Shown piece after piece: positions 25,725 to 33,823 of a stretch of DNA of 38,217 bases. Origin of the DNA: an uncultured Selenomonadaceae bacterium (GTDB taxonomy: Bacteria > Bacillota > Negativicutes > Selenomonadales > Selenomonadaceae). The notes under the pieces were generated by a model, which was not told the DNA's origin, did not search any database, and saw only the letters and a program-made list of their open reading frames with translations. Within the stretch, counting starts at the first letter, position 1. Every line of letters begins with the position of its first letter. A program made the translations under genes and the position numbers. The DNA lies in the NCBI GenBank assembly GCA_937902665.1, contig CALELM010000088.1, positions 1 to 38,217 of the forward strand. Direction: 5' to 3'.

Positions 25725-26768
25725 ATGAGGAATATGAGTTTGACGGCACTTGCCTTATCGGCAATGCTGATATTTTCCGGTTGCAGCGAGACGGCGGATT
25801 CGGCGCCTGTTTCAAGTGGTGAGCATCCTCAGGTGGAGCTTTCTGCATGGGTTGCATATTGGGATGCGCAAAGTGGTATGAGTGAGTATGACAGGATTCG
25901 GGAAAATCTTTCCAGTATGGCATGCTTTGGTGTCTATTATGACGAGACGGGCGATTTTTTCCTGCCGGACGAGGTAGAAAGCATGATTCGCGAAGTCAAG
26001 GCAGAAAACCGCCTTTGTTACCTGACCTTTGTGAATGATGAAAGAAAAAAGGATGGCAGGATCGTGGAAAAAAGCACCGAGCTTTTGAAGCTGCTTCTCA
26101 AGGATGATAAGTCTATCGCCCATCAGGTAGAGGAGATGACGGAGCTTGCATTAACTCGTGGCTGTGATGGCGTGGATCTTGATTATGAGGCGTTTTGGAA
26201 AAAGGATCGGGAGCTTATTCCTCGTTTTGTGGAGTTCACCAAGTGCCTTTATGAAACCTGTGAGAAGAAAGGCTTGAAGCTTCGTGTTGTTTTGGAACCG
26301 GGAGCAGACATGGACGCAGGCTTCTGCGAGGGACCTGAGTATGTCGTGATGTTTTACAATCTTTTTGGCAAGCACAGCGAGCCGGGTCCCAAGGCAGATG
26401 AGGCATTTATCCAAAAGACAATCCAAAAAATGGAAGCCCTTCCCGGCAAGAAAAATGCCGCCTTTGCGACAGGGGGCTGCTTGTGGGAAAGAGACGGGAT
26501 CCTTCACCCTAAGTTTATAAAAAAGCAGTTTCTTGATGAGAATGAAGCGGTAGAGCTTTGCAAGAAGCATAAGGCAAAACCTATGCGTGATGCAAAAAGT
26601 GCCGTGCTTCATTATGCCTTTGGAAAAGCAGGACATGAGACGGAGGTATGGTATGCGGACAGCGAAACGCTGAATGCATGGATTACGGTAGCCGCAAATG
26701 CGGGAATTACGAACATCAGTATTTGGCGGCTGGGCAGCAATACCGATGTGGAGGATATTCAAAGATGA
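25725..26768 (+). CDS. GH18-like glycoside hydrolase lipoprotein
   Basis: 347 residues with a lipoprotein signal peptide, lipobox LIFSGC (Cys20). The mature part is a TIM-barrel of the GH18 type; the catalytic DxxDxDxE signature is intact as DGVDLDYE (148-155, proposed acid Glu155), with a preceding YLTFVND strand and a late WRLGS motif. GH18 enzymes cut beta-1,4-linked N-acetylhexosamine polymers by substrate assistance; the polymer made by the neighbouring synthase is a possible substrate. PgaB of the PNAG system joins a deacetylase and a GH18-like domain in one chain; here these are separate proteins. Anchored in the inner or outer membrane, which one is not decidable. Confidence 0.82.
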   Translation: MRNMSLTALALSAMLIFSGCSETADSAPVSSGEHPQVELSAWVAYWDAQSGMSEYDRIRENLSSMACFGVYYDETGDFFLPDEVESMIREVKAENRLCYLTFVNDERKKDGRIVEKSTELLKLLLKDDKSIAHQVEEMTELALTRGCDGVDLDYEAFWKKDRELIPRFVEFTKCLYETCEKKGLKLRVVLEPGADMDAGFCEGPEYVVMFYNLFGKHSEPGPKADEAFIQKTIQKMEALPGKKNAAFATGGCLWERDGILHPKFIKKQFLDENEAVELCKKHKAKPMRDAKSAVLHYAFGKAGHETEVWYADSETLNAWITVAANAGITNISIWRLGSNTDVEDIQR

Positions 26769-26798
26769 TGTGTCGCACAGAAGGGGAGGAATACTAGC

Positions 26799-28532
26799 GT
26801 GAGGAGTTACGGTAAGCTGTGCCAAGCCGTTTTTGCTTCGGCACTGGCTTTTGGAATATGTTTGCATGCACCGCAGGAAGCCTTTGCTATGGATTCAGCT
26901 CAAATCGAGCAGCTGAAAAGAGAAAATGGGGGAAATGTTGCAGGAAAGCAGACGTTTCTTCCCACTACGGAACAAGCGGTTGCATTCACGTTCGGAGGAT
27001 TTTCCAAGACAGAGCCATTGCGGCAGGTTTTAGAAAAAATGCAAGAAAATGGCATGAGGGGAACTTTCTTCGTTACGGATCGCGAGCTGAAACGGAACGC
27101 AGGCAATGTGTCCATGATTCATGACTTTGGGCAGGATTTGGCGATTGGGATTCGTGCGGAGAAGAATGGAACCTTTGCCTCGTACTGCAATCAGATTGAA
27201 ACGGTTCGGGCCGAGCTTCAGCGAAGGTACGGTGTGACCACAAATCTTGCCCGTCAAATGAGCGGGGCAGACGATCCCTTGCTTTTCGAGGCGGCGAGCG
27301 CGATGGGATGCCAAATGTATGGGCAGGGAATCACGGTTGTGCAGTCCAGGCACAAGGAAGCACAGTCTGTGGAGGAAATCGTGTCCAATCTGATGGGCAA
27401 GGGAATCACTGCCTTCCAGCGGGGCGGGATTCTTTATATCCGCACGGATTACTATACGAGGGATGATTTGGTAGCGGATCTCATGATGCGGTTGAAGCGG
27501 GATAAGATGGATAATATCGCTTATCGTTCTTACACGGATACGCCTGAGATGAACCAGAGCAATGATTCTGCCTATCGGGCAGCATCCATTCAGGATATCT
27601 TGAACCATCAGGAGAAAATGTACCAATATCCCGTGAATACGGAGCTTCTTCCAGAGGAAATGCAGCCGGAATATGGAATCAATCAAGTAACGAAGCAGAA
27701 TTTTGGCAAAGCATTTGCAGCTCGCTATATTGGTGCGCCGGAGGTTAATGATTATGACCGCATGATGGATTTTAGCTTTCATGAAATGGAGATTGCGGAT
27801 CAGACGGGAATCGTCAAGACGGTTTCGGATAATACGATTTTTCTTACCTTCGATGATTGGGGCATGGACGATTCCATCAATCATTTGCTGTATGTCCTGC
27901 GAAAGCATCATGTGAATGGGACATTTTACATCATCACTTGGAACATGCCGAACAATCCCAATTTGCTGCGTGCTATTGCGGCAGACGGCAATGAGGTTGG
28001 CAGCCATACCAACAATCACAAGCCCATGGCAATGACGGGAGAAGATGGCAGGATTCGTGCAGCGGAAACTCCGGAGGAGTATGCGGAGGATGTTTCCAGT
28101 GCATACCCCAAGCTGCTTTCAACGATTGGCGATGTTACTTTGCCGAATGGAAGATATGCCTTGACTCGTCAGCTGCGTCCGCCTACGCTGGCATTGAACC
28201 GCAAGGGCGTGGAAAGCATTTTCAATGCAGGCTATGACTACATCGTCAATGGCTATGGAAGTACGGAGGACTATGCGGCAGTTTCTATGCAGTCATTGGT
28301 CGGCATTTTGAATCGCCTGTCGCATGAGCCAGACGGCAAGGTTCGCCGTGGAGCTATTTTGATTATGCACATGTCAACGACGGCAAAAAAGACAGCACGC
28401 GCTTTGGATATTTTCTTGGGAGCAAATGAAAAGCTCTCGGACGGAGATCCGAGGAAATTCAAAGTGGGGCTTTTGGGCGACTATTTGAAAGATGGTTATG
28501 CCCAGAATAAGAAGCAGGTTCCTGCACAGTGA
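26799..28532 (+). CDS. Secreted tandem-NodB polysaccharide deacetylase
   Basis: 577 residues; GTG start with AAGGGGAGGA upstream and a Sec signal peptide (to about Ala30). Two NodB-homology domains are seen. The first (about 58-235) opens VAFTFGGFSK, so the catalytic Asp pair is lost. The second (about 343-560) has TFDDWGMDD (Asp352/353 pair), SHTNNH giving His403-x-x-x-His407 as metal ligands, RPPTLALNRKG and ILIMHMS (C-terminal His), the complete CE4 set. It should remove N-acetyl groups from a polysaccharide in the periplasm. This is the only fully equipped deacetylase domain in the cluster, which contains four NodB-like domains. Confidence 0.85.
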   Translation: MRSYGKLCQAVFASALAFGICLHAPQEAFAMDSAQIEQLKRENGGNVAGKQTFLPTTEQAVAFTFGGFSKTEPLRQVLEKMQENGMRGTFFVTDRELKRNAGNVSMIHDFGQDLAIGIRAEKNGTFASYCNQIETVRAELQRRYGVTTNLARQMSGADDPLLFEAASAMGCQMYGQGITVVQSRHKEAQSVEEIVSNLMGKGITAFQRGGILYIRTDYYTRDDLVADLMMRLKRDKMDNIAYRSYTDTPEMNQSNDSAYRAASIQDILNHQEKMYQYPVNTELLPEEMQPEYGINQVTKQNFGKAFAARYIGAPEVNDYDRMMDFSFHEMEIADQTGIVKTVSDNTIFLTFDDWGMDDSINHLLYVLRKHHVNGTFYIITWNMPNNPNLLRAIAADGNEVGSHTNNHKPMAMTGEDGRIRAAETPEEYAEDVSSAYPKLLSTIGDVTLPNGRYALTRQLRPPTLALNRKGVESIFNAGYDYIVNGYGSTEDYAAVSMQSLVGILNRLSHEPDGKVRRGAILIMHMSTTAKKTARALDIFLGANEKLSDGDPRKFKVGLLGDYLKDGYAQNKKQVPAQ

Positions 28533-28568
28533 CTTATCGTGTGGGTGAAGGAGAGGAGAATTTTTAAC

Positions 28569-30791
28569 ATGAATTATCAGTGGGTCGGCGTGCCGTGCGC
28601 AGCTTTGGCATGCTTTGTGCATCCTGTAGATGCGATGGCTGCCGAAACCAAGACACCTGAATGGGTATATGGGGCTGTTCTTCAGCTTGCAGAAGATGCA
28701 AAACTGGATATTCAGGAAGCGGAACTCAGAAAATGCACGAGAACGGAGCTTGCTGCCCTGGTTTCCGAGGCATTGAAGCAGGTGGATGCAAGTTCCTCCA
28801 ATCCCTTGGTTGAGGAATATGTCTATCTTTCCCAGCTGTTGGTTGCCGATGAGGTGCAGTGGAAGCTTGCAAAGGAGCAGGAGGACGCAGCTCAGGCAGT
28901 TTACCAGAAGGAAAGCAAGACGGCACTGAAGCGTCTGGAAGGTAATGCGTCCTATGGAGATACAGATGGGAAGCGTCTTCCAATAGAAAATGTGCAGGAA
29001 CGGCTGCAAAGTTCGGCAAGAGATTTTGCGCAGGCAAAAATACGAAGCAAAAAGAAAGAGTTTTTTGCAAATGCCGTCAAGGAACGTAGGAATGATCTGC
29101 AAGCCCAGCTTTCCGGATGTGCGGTAAAAACAGAAACAGAAGCAGAAAAAAAGGCTTTGGAGCAATGCAGGAAAGCAGAAGGCAATGCCTTCGCAGAGCT
29201 TGAAAAGCTGGTTCGGGCTTCCATGCAGGGGGAAAACCGAGTCGATGAAGTGATGAAAATCAGAAAACAGAATGTGACGAAAGCGCAGGCAGTTTACGAA
29301 TGTGTTGTGCGGGATTATGCGTTTGAGTTGCTGCCCGATGAGCAGACAGCAAAACCATACAGCAAGGATTCCTTGAATTGTGCAACGAAACTGAAGGCAG
29401 AGTTCTTTTCGGAGCTTCAGGCAGGTGGAACGCTTCTTCCGGGGAGGCAGGAGATTCCTTCATGGTGCGATGATGCATTGATGAGCTTAGTAAAATGCGG
29501 ATATTTGCCGTATCCTGCCAAGAATCTCAAGGCTTGCAGCCGCATGGAATATGCCGAGATTGTGGCAAGTGCGCTTAAGAAAATAGAGCAGGTTCAGATG
29601 AACGTTCTGCCAGACGAGTTTGCCCGCATGCAGCTTTTGGAAGCAAGCGTATCGCAGACAGAAAAAGCACAGCAGGCTGCCAAAAAGGACGAACTGTTTT
29701 CCGTGATGACAGAAGCACCGTTTCATGAAATGGCAGGCAAAACGGAGGAGAAATACCCTGCATCTGTTTTTGTTTCGTATGCATCCATGCAGCAGGCAGC
29801 AAAGCTTCGGGCAGAATTTATGGATGAGCTGGCAGCCAGTGGGTACTTGGATGATGAAGCGGCAGAAAGCCAGCTTTATGCGAATGTTCCCGTGCATGAT
29901 GTGGTGGAAAATCGTTTTCAGATAGATGGGGAAGTTCGGTTGGATTCTGGCTATTCCAGCGGAGAGGAAGGCGTTGGCAATCGCACTCGTCTGAGAATCA
30001 GGCTCTATCCAAGCTATGCCATCGACAAGAACTGGAGAATCATCGGTATGGCAGAGTACCAAAAGATTCTTTCGGGTCCGGAGTCGAGTGATGACAATAA
30101 GGTAAAGCTGGACAGATATTACGTTGAAGGAAAAACACTTGGGGGAACGGCTCGATTGGGCGCGCATGGCGCTAATTTTGCCGAGGGAAATGTGTACGAC
30201 ACGAAGTTCAAGGGTGCAAGCTATGAGGGCGGAAAGCCTGTCAAGTACAAGGCTTATGTCGGAAGCATTGATAAGGCAAAGCGTGTGGCTGCTGTGGAAG
30301 CAGAGTACAAGGCAGAAAACTATGACGTGAGTGCCGGCATATACCATTTTGATAAAATCAATAACTCGAAAAGAGATATCTACATGCTAAATTTTGCGAC
30401 CTATCTTGGCCCAGTGAAGTTTGGCGCTATGTACCTGCATGGGCAGGATGCTTCTGCAGGAAATGGTAATGGGTTTGTCCTTACGGCGAGATACGGGGAC
30501 GCAAAGACATGGAAAAGGGGAACCTCTGCCTATTGGATCAAGTATTATCGCCAGCCAAGCTCGACCTATGTAGAACATACGATGAACGGTATGGCAGATT
30601 ACATGAGCTATGACCATGGAATCGGGCGAGGTGGCTTCCGTGGCTTTGGCATTGGCACGGAATATGTGATTGCGCCGGATTTGCTCTTTAGCTTGGAGTA
30701 TTATGACCTTGTTGACCTTGCGACAAGGGAACGCTGCCAGACAATCTGGGGTGCGTTTACCGGATATTTCAGTACCGCCAAGGAACTTTGA
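28569..30791 (+). CDS. Outer-membrane type protein: two SLH-like repeats, helical region and C-terminal beta-barrel
   Basis: 740 residues from the ATG, with a signal peptide (to about Ala25) and GAGAGGAG upstream. Two degenerate S-layer-homology-like repeats, near 30-75 (EWVYGAVLQLAEDAKL...CTRTELAALVSEAL) and about 307-355 (SWCDDALMSLVKCGYL...CSRMEYAEIVASAL), flank a long charged helical stretch. From about residue 450 (RFQIDGEVRLDSGY) the pattern is alternating strands of a barrel (RLRIRLYPSYAI), ending with an aromatic-rich segment. SLH-anchored porins of the OmpM type are typical of Negativicutes, where SLH binds peptidoglycan-linked polyamine. Placement at the end of the exopolysaccharide genes suggests an export channel comparable to PgaA, BcsC or AlgE; that role is inferred. 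Confidence 0.78.
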   Translation: MNYQWVGVPCAALACFVHPVDAMAAETKTPEWVYGAVLQLAEDAKLDIQEAELRKCTRTELAALVSEALKQVDASSSNPLVEEYVYLSQLLVADEVQWKLAKEQEDAAQAVYQKESKTALKRLEGNASYGDTDGKRLPIENVQERLQSSARDFAQAKIRSKKKEFFANAVKERRNDLQAQLSGCAVKTETEAEKKALEQCRKAEGNAFAELEKLVRASMQGENRVDEVMKIRKQNVTKAQAVYECVVRDYAFELLPDEQTAKPYSKDSLNCATKLKAEFFSELQAGGTLLPGRQEIPSWCDDALMSLVKCGYLPYPAKNLKACSRMEYAEIVASALKKIEQVQMNVLPDEFARMQLLEASVSQTEKAQQAAKKDELFSVMTEAPFHEMAGKTEEKYPASVFVSYASMQQAAKLRAEFMDELAASGYLDDEAAESQLYANVPVHDVVENRFQIDGEVRLDSGYSSGEEGVGNRTRLRIRLYPSYAIDKNWRIIGMAEYQKILSGPESSDDNKVKLDRYYVEGKTLGGTARLGAHGANFAEGNVYDTKFKGASYEGGKPVKYKAYVGSIDKAKRVAAVEAEYKAENYDVSAGIYHFDKINNSKRDIYMLNFATYLGPVKFGAMYLHGQDASAGNGNGFVLTARYGDAKTWKRGTSAYWIKYYRQPSSTYVEHTMNGMADYMSYDHGIGRGGFRGFGIGTEYVIAPDLLFSLEYYDLVDLATRERCQTIWGAFTGYFSTAKEL

Positions 30792-30842
30792 CCGTATGTG
30801 ATATTTCTTGCTTGTAAAGCGTGATTTTGGGGGTGGAGCAGT

Positions 30843-31718
30843 ATGCCAAAGGTGTTAGTGGTTGGGAGCGGCCCTGCCGGTATTTCGGCTGCCATTTATG
30901 CACGACGCGGCGGAATGGATGTAACCGTTTTGGGCAAAGGAACGGGGGCGTTAGGAAAGGCTGAAAGAATTGAGAACTACTACGGATTCTCCGAGCCAAT
31001 AGCAGGTAGGGAACTGGAACGCCGTGGAATAGAAGGGGCTGTTCGACTAGGGATTGAAGTGCTGGAGGATGAGGTCATGGAGCTTGGCTTCACGGATGAC
31101 CTGCAGAGCTTTCAAGCCAAGACCAAAGAACATGCATATACAGCGGATGCATTGGTACTGGCAACGGGTGCCGCAAGGAAATCGATTGAGGTTCCCGGCA
31201 TTGCGGAACTGGAAGGGCATGGCGTGAGTTTTTGCGCTGTTTGCGATGCATTTTTTTACAGGGGAAAGACGGTTGCCGTCATTGGTGCAGGAGAATATGC
31301 GAGACATGAGGCGGAGACGCTTCTTCCGCATGTACGGAAACTAATCTTGTTCACGAACGGGGAAACTGCGGCAGAAATGCCGGAAGGCATGGAGGTTTGT
31401 CAAGGAAAAGTGAAAGCAGTTCTTGGTGCGTCTGAGGTTCGCGCTATTCAACTGGATTCTGGCGAGGAAATTGCTGTGAATGGGGTGTTTTTGGCAACAG
31501 GAACGGCAGGAACCACGGAGCTTTCCCGCAAGCTGGGAATCGCTTTGGAAGGGATGCACGTCAAGATAGGAAGCGATGGCAGAACCAATATACCCGGAGT
31601 TTTTGCGGCAGGTGACTGCACAGGCGGGCTCATGCAGATTGCCAAGGCAGTGCATGAGGGGGCAGTGGCTGGATTGTCTGCCATCCAATACCTGCGAGGA
31701 AAGAATGCCGGCTATTGA
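30843..31718 (+). CDS. Thioredoxin reductase-like FAD/NAD(P)-dependent oxidoreductase
   Basis: 291 residues, somewhat shorter than typical TrxB. FAD-binding GSGPAGISAAIYA (8-20), redox-active CxxC in SFCAVCDAFFY (near 130), a second dinucleotide fold (VAVIGAGEYARHEA, where the usual GxGxxA/S is only partly kept) and C-terminal GVFAAGDCTGG. It could transfer electrons to a thioredoxin or glutaredoxin-like partner, but no such gene is adjacent. It lies 51 bases after the porin gene on the same strand, so it may be co-transcribed with the exopolysaccharide genes; a link in function is not obvious. The next stretch (31719-32049) carries no clear plus-strand gene. Confidence 0.88.
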   Translation: MPKVLVVGSGPAGISAAIYARRGGMDVTVLGKGTGALGKAERIENYYGFSEPIAGRELERRGIEGAVRLGIEVLEDEVMELGFTDDLQSFQAKTKEHAYTADALVLATGAARKSIEVPGIAELEGHGVSFCAVCDAFFYRGKTVAVIGAGEYARHEAETLLPHVRKLILFTNGETAAEMPEGMEVCQGKVKAVLGASEVRAIQLDSGEEIAVNGVFLATGTAGTTELSRKLGIALEGMHVKIGSDGRTNIPGVFAAGDCTGGLMQIAKAVHEGAVAGLSAIQYLRGKNAGY

Positions 31719-32049
31719 TAACGTAAAAGATGCTTGATTAGTCCTTGTCAAGCAGGCACGGCAAGTATGGTCGTGGAGGAATCCAAGATTCCTGTCATGG
31801 TGATTAAGTAAAGCACATAAAAAAAGAAGAAGTCCGATGAAATACTGTCAGGCAATGTTTCGTCGGGCTTCTTTGCGTCTTGTCTTACTTTATTCTTTTT
31901 TTGCTCAAGCCAATTCGATAGAGGACGAGGCTGTATATTTTCTTGTTTTTTCAAGAATCATGTGTTGCCTGATTTGCTCCACTTCTTCATCAATTTTCTT
32001 TTTCTACCCGGTAATGCTTCGATGTGCTTTAAGCATAAAACAGAAAGCA
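31719..32049. other. Non-coding stretch with gene-remnant-like minus-strand reading
   Basis: Between convergent genes. Besides the terminator at 31819-31873 the minus strand has a short open stretch of about 32 codons (32003 down to 31905) reading KIDEEVEQIRQH then MILEKTRKYT, helical and charged, but with no ribosome binding site or convincing start. It could be the tail of a lost gene. I see no complete gene here. Confidence 0.25.
31819..31873 (-). terminator. Rho-independent terminator for the minus-strand transcript
   Basis: A 16-bp stem (arms 31827-31842 and 31858-31873, with G-T pairs) and a 15-base loop, followed on the minus strand by a T7 run (A7 at 31819-31825 on plus). It ends the mntA-hepT transcript about 180 bases after hepT. 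On the plus strand there is no good T-run, though the hairpin could still slow the upstream oxidoreductase transcript. Confidence 0.75.
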
Positions 32050-32409
32050 CTATCTGTTAATAGGCACTATGCGTTTCATGATTTTTTGGAGCTGGCTGTG
32101 AAGTGTCGGAATGTCATTTGTGATGGTTTCCCAAAGCAAATCCTTGTCCACGGATTCATATTCATGCGCGAAAAGGTTTCTCATGCCACGCATTTCTGAC
32201 CAAGGCAATTCCGTATGGGTTTTCTTGAACGTATCCGACATTCGTTTGGAGAGCTCGCCAATTTGAAAAACCGCCATCGAACAAGCATTATAAAATACAT
32301 GGTCGCTTTTGAAATTTTCTTTCGAGGCATCGAACCGTTTTATGGTGTCCATAACTTCCTCGCAATGCCGCAGTATATGTTTGACAATCTGCTGTTCTCT
32401 ATCGTTCAT
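32050..32409 (-). CDS. hepT: HepT-like RNase toxin (DUF86)
   Basis: 119 residues from the ATG at 32409 (MNDREQQ), all helical. The HEPN ribonuclease motif Rx4HxY is intact as RNLFAHEY in the C-terminal half, and DHVFYNACSMAVFQIGELSKR matches the family core. Known HepT toxins cleave RNA (reported on tRNA 3' ends) and are silenced by their MntA partner through AMPylation of the motif tyrosine. GAGGTG lies 7 bases before the start; the gene overlaps the end of mntA by 11 bases. Minus strand, second gene of the pair. Confidence 0.9.
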   Translation of the reverse strand: MNDREQQIVKHILRHCEEVMDTIKRFDASKENFKSDHVFYNACSMAVFQIGELSKRMSDTFKKTHTELPWSEMRGMRNLFAHEYESVDKDLLWETITNDIPTLHSQLQKIMKRIVPINR

Positions 32410-32686
32410 ACAGCAACACCTCATCTTTTTTGAGATTGGCCTTGAACCGCTCCGAATCGGGGAGCTTGCTCAAAAGGTCGATTTCTATGCCCAGCACATC
32501 TTCAAGGTCAGAATAGATGCCGCCGAGCATGAAGAAACTCTTTATATCTCCCTCAATGCGAAGGTCAACATCACTCTTTTCGGTAGCGTCGCCACGAGCA
32601 TACGAACCGAAGAGATACGCCTTTTTTATCGGATATTTCTTGCAGACAGGAACGATGCGCTCCTTTATGATGGGAATAGACAACAT
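32399..32686 (-). CDS. mntA: MntA-like nucleotidyltransferase antitoxin
   Basis: 95-residue minimal nucleotidyltransferase. GSYARGDATEKSDVDLRI (near 27-44) carries the GSx10DxD active-site motif. In known pairs MntA uses ATP to AMPylate the Tyr of the HepT Rx4HxY motif and thus neutralises it. AAAGGAGTG lies upstream of the ATG at 32686. Antitoxin first, toxin second and overlapping, the usual order. A hairpin sits at 32702-32727 just upstream of the ribosome binding site. Confidence 0.9.
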   Translation of the reverse strand: MLSIPIIKERIVPVCKKYPIKKAYLFGSYARGDATEKSDVDLRIEGDIKSFFMLGGIYSDLEDVLGIEIDLLSKLPDSERFKANLKKDEVLLYER

Positions 32687-32701
32687 TTATATCACTCCTT
32701 T

Positions 32702-32727
32702 AGCCGTCCGTCACAGACGGCTTTTTT
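32702..32727 (+). terminator. Plus-strand terminator-like hairpin without a plus-strand gene
   Basis: A 7-bp perfect stem (AGCCGTC with GACGGCT), 7-base loop and T6 on the plus strand. No plus-strand gene leads into it, and in the minus direction it sits directly before the mntA ribosome binding site. It may be a relic of a lost gene, or part of the palindrome-bearing element next to it. Confidence 0.5.
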
Positions 32728-32762
32728 CATTTTCCAAGGAATTCTCGGTAGATAGCGAGATT

Positions 32763-32804
32763 TTGACATACTCCCCATGGCTTTAGCCATGGGGAGTATG
32801 TCAA
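32763..32804. repeat. 20-bp perfect palindrome, IS200/IS605-end-like
   Basis: TTGACATACTCCCCATGGCT (32763-32782), a 2-base loop, and its exact complement (32785-32804), ending in GTCAA. No T-run follows on either strand, so it is not a normal terminator. Hairpins with such stems and TCAA-type ends are typical of IS200/IS605 transposon ends. The right arm contains the stop codon of the AI-2E transporter gene. No transposase is present, so it is a solo end or a small palindromic element. Confidence 0.55.
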
Positions 32805-33811
32805 GCTTCTGATTTGTTTTTTTTGTCTTGAACAATATCCTCAATGAGTAGCTTGCAAATGACAATGACGGGGACAGCGAGGAACATTCCTGCGGCGCCA
32901 AGTATTTCTCCGCCCAAAACAACACCAAGTATGATGGCGATTGGATGGAGATTGAGAGATTTCCCAATGAGGGTAGGGTAGACAATGTTGTGGTTGATCT
33001 GTGTAAGGATCAAGTAGAAGCCTGCGGTTTGGACAGCAAGAGGAACAGACTGGGTAGTAGTCATCAGAACAGCGAAAGCGGAAGCGAGAGTAGGTCCCAG
33101 TACGGGAATAAACTCTGCTATTCCGGAAATTACGGCAAAGACGGAAGCGTAGGGCATGTCGCGCAAGGAAAAATAGCTAAAGACGACAATGCCGGAAAGA
33201 CAGCAAATGCAAAGCTGGCTGCAAACGTAAATACGCAATGCGGAAAGAATCCTGTTGAAAAGCTGCATGACTCGCCAATGATTTTCTTTTGGGAAGAGAT
33301 TTGCTGTAAACTCCTTGATTTGATCGCCGTCCTTCAGCAAGTAGAAGGTAACGAAGATGATAATAACAAAATCAATGAACTTATTGAAAAGGGAAAGGAG
33401 AAGCCCAAGGGACGACTTGAGCGCATCCATGCTTGCCGACATGATTTCTCCCCAAAGGTTATTGAGCTCGTCTGTAAGAATGGCAGAATCCTGCATGAAT
33501 TCCATATTTTGAATTTCCTTTGTTATTTCCGGAAGGTCTGCAAGGAATTTCATTGCATTGGGGAGAAACGTGCTGGAAATAATGACAAGACCGCCTAGAC
33601 TCAGGGAAAGGCAGGCGACCAATACGATCCCTGATGCTAAACCACGAGAAATGCGCATGGAAAGCTTGTCAACTAAGGGCTGCAGAAATAACTGAAGCAA
33701 AAGAGATATAAAGGCAATGAAGGCAAGGGATGGCAGCACCCAAAAAGCAGAAACGATGAAAAGAAAGAAGATGGTCAGAAATATCGAAGTTTTATAGGGC
33801 TTTAGCTGCAT
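32801..33811 (-). CDS. AI-2E family membrane transporter
   Basis: 336 residues with about eight hydrophobic segments, typical of the family: N-terminal paired helices, central helical domain (about 85-145) and the conserved C-terminal region AVISGIAEFIPVLGPTLAS (about 228-246) followed by the pore helices. Relatives export varied small molecules or act as ion antiporters; AI-2 transport is not assured. The stop codon lies inside the palindrome at 32763-32804, so the C-terminus may have been altered by insertion. The gene starts 12 bases after the end of the M48 protease gene on the same strand. Confidence 0.88.
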   Translation of the reverse strand: MQLKPYKTSIFLTIFFLFIVSAFWVLPSLAFIAFISLLLQLFLQPLVDKLSMRISRGLASGIVLVACLSLSLGGLVIISSTFLPNAMKFLADLPEITKEIQNMEFMQDSAILTDELNNLWGEIMSASMDALKSSLGLLLSLFNKFIDFVIIIFVTFYLLKDGDQIKEFTANLFPKENHWRVMQLFNRILSALRIYVCSQLCICCLSGIVVFSYFSLRDMPYASVFAVISGIAEFIPVLGPTLASAFAVLMTTTQSVPLAVQTAGFYLILTQINHNIVYPTLIGKSLNLHPIAIILGVVLGGEILGAAGMFLAVPVIVICKLLIEDIVQDKKNKSEA

Positions 33812-33823
33812 AATGTCACCCTT

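Noticed and set aside
31748..31954. 68-codon minus-strand frame
   Set aside because: It is interrupted in sense by the terminator hairpin and has a low-complexity Phe run.
32945..33598. 217-codon plus-strand frame inside the AI-2E transporter
   Set aside because: Antisense to a clear membrane-protein gene; low-complexity translation.
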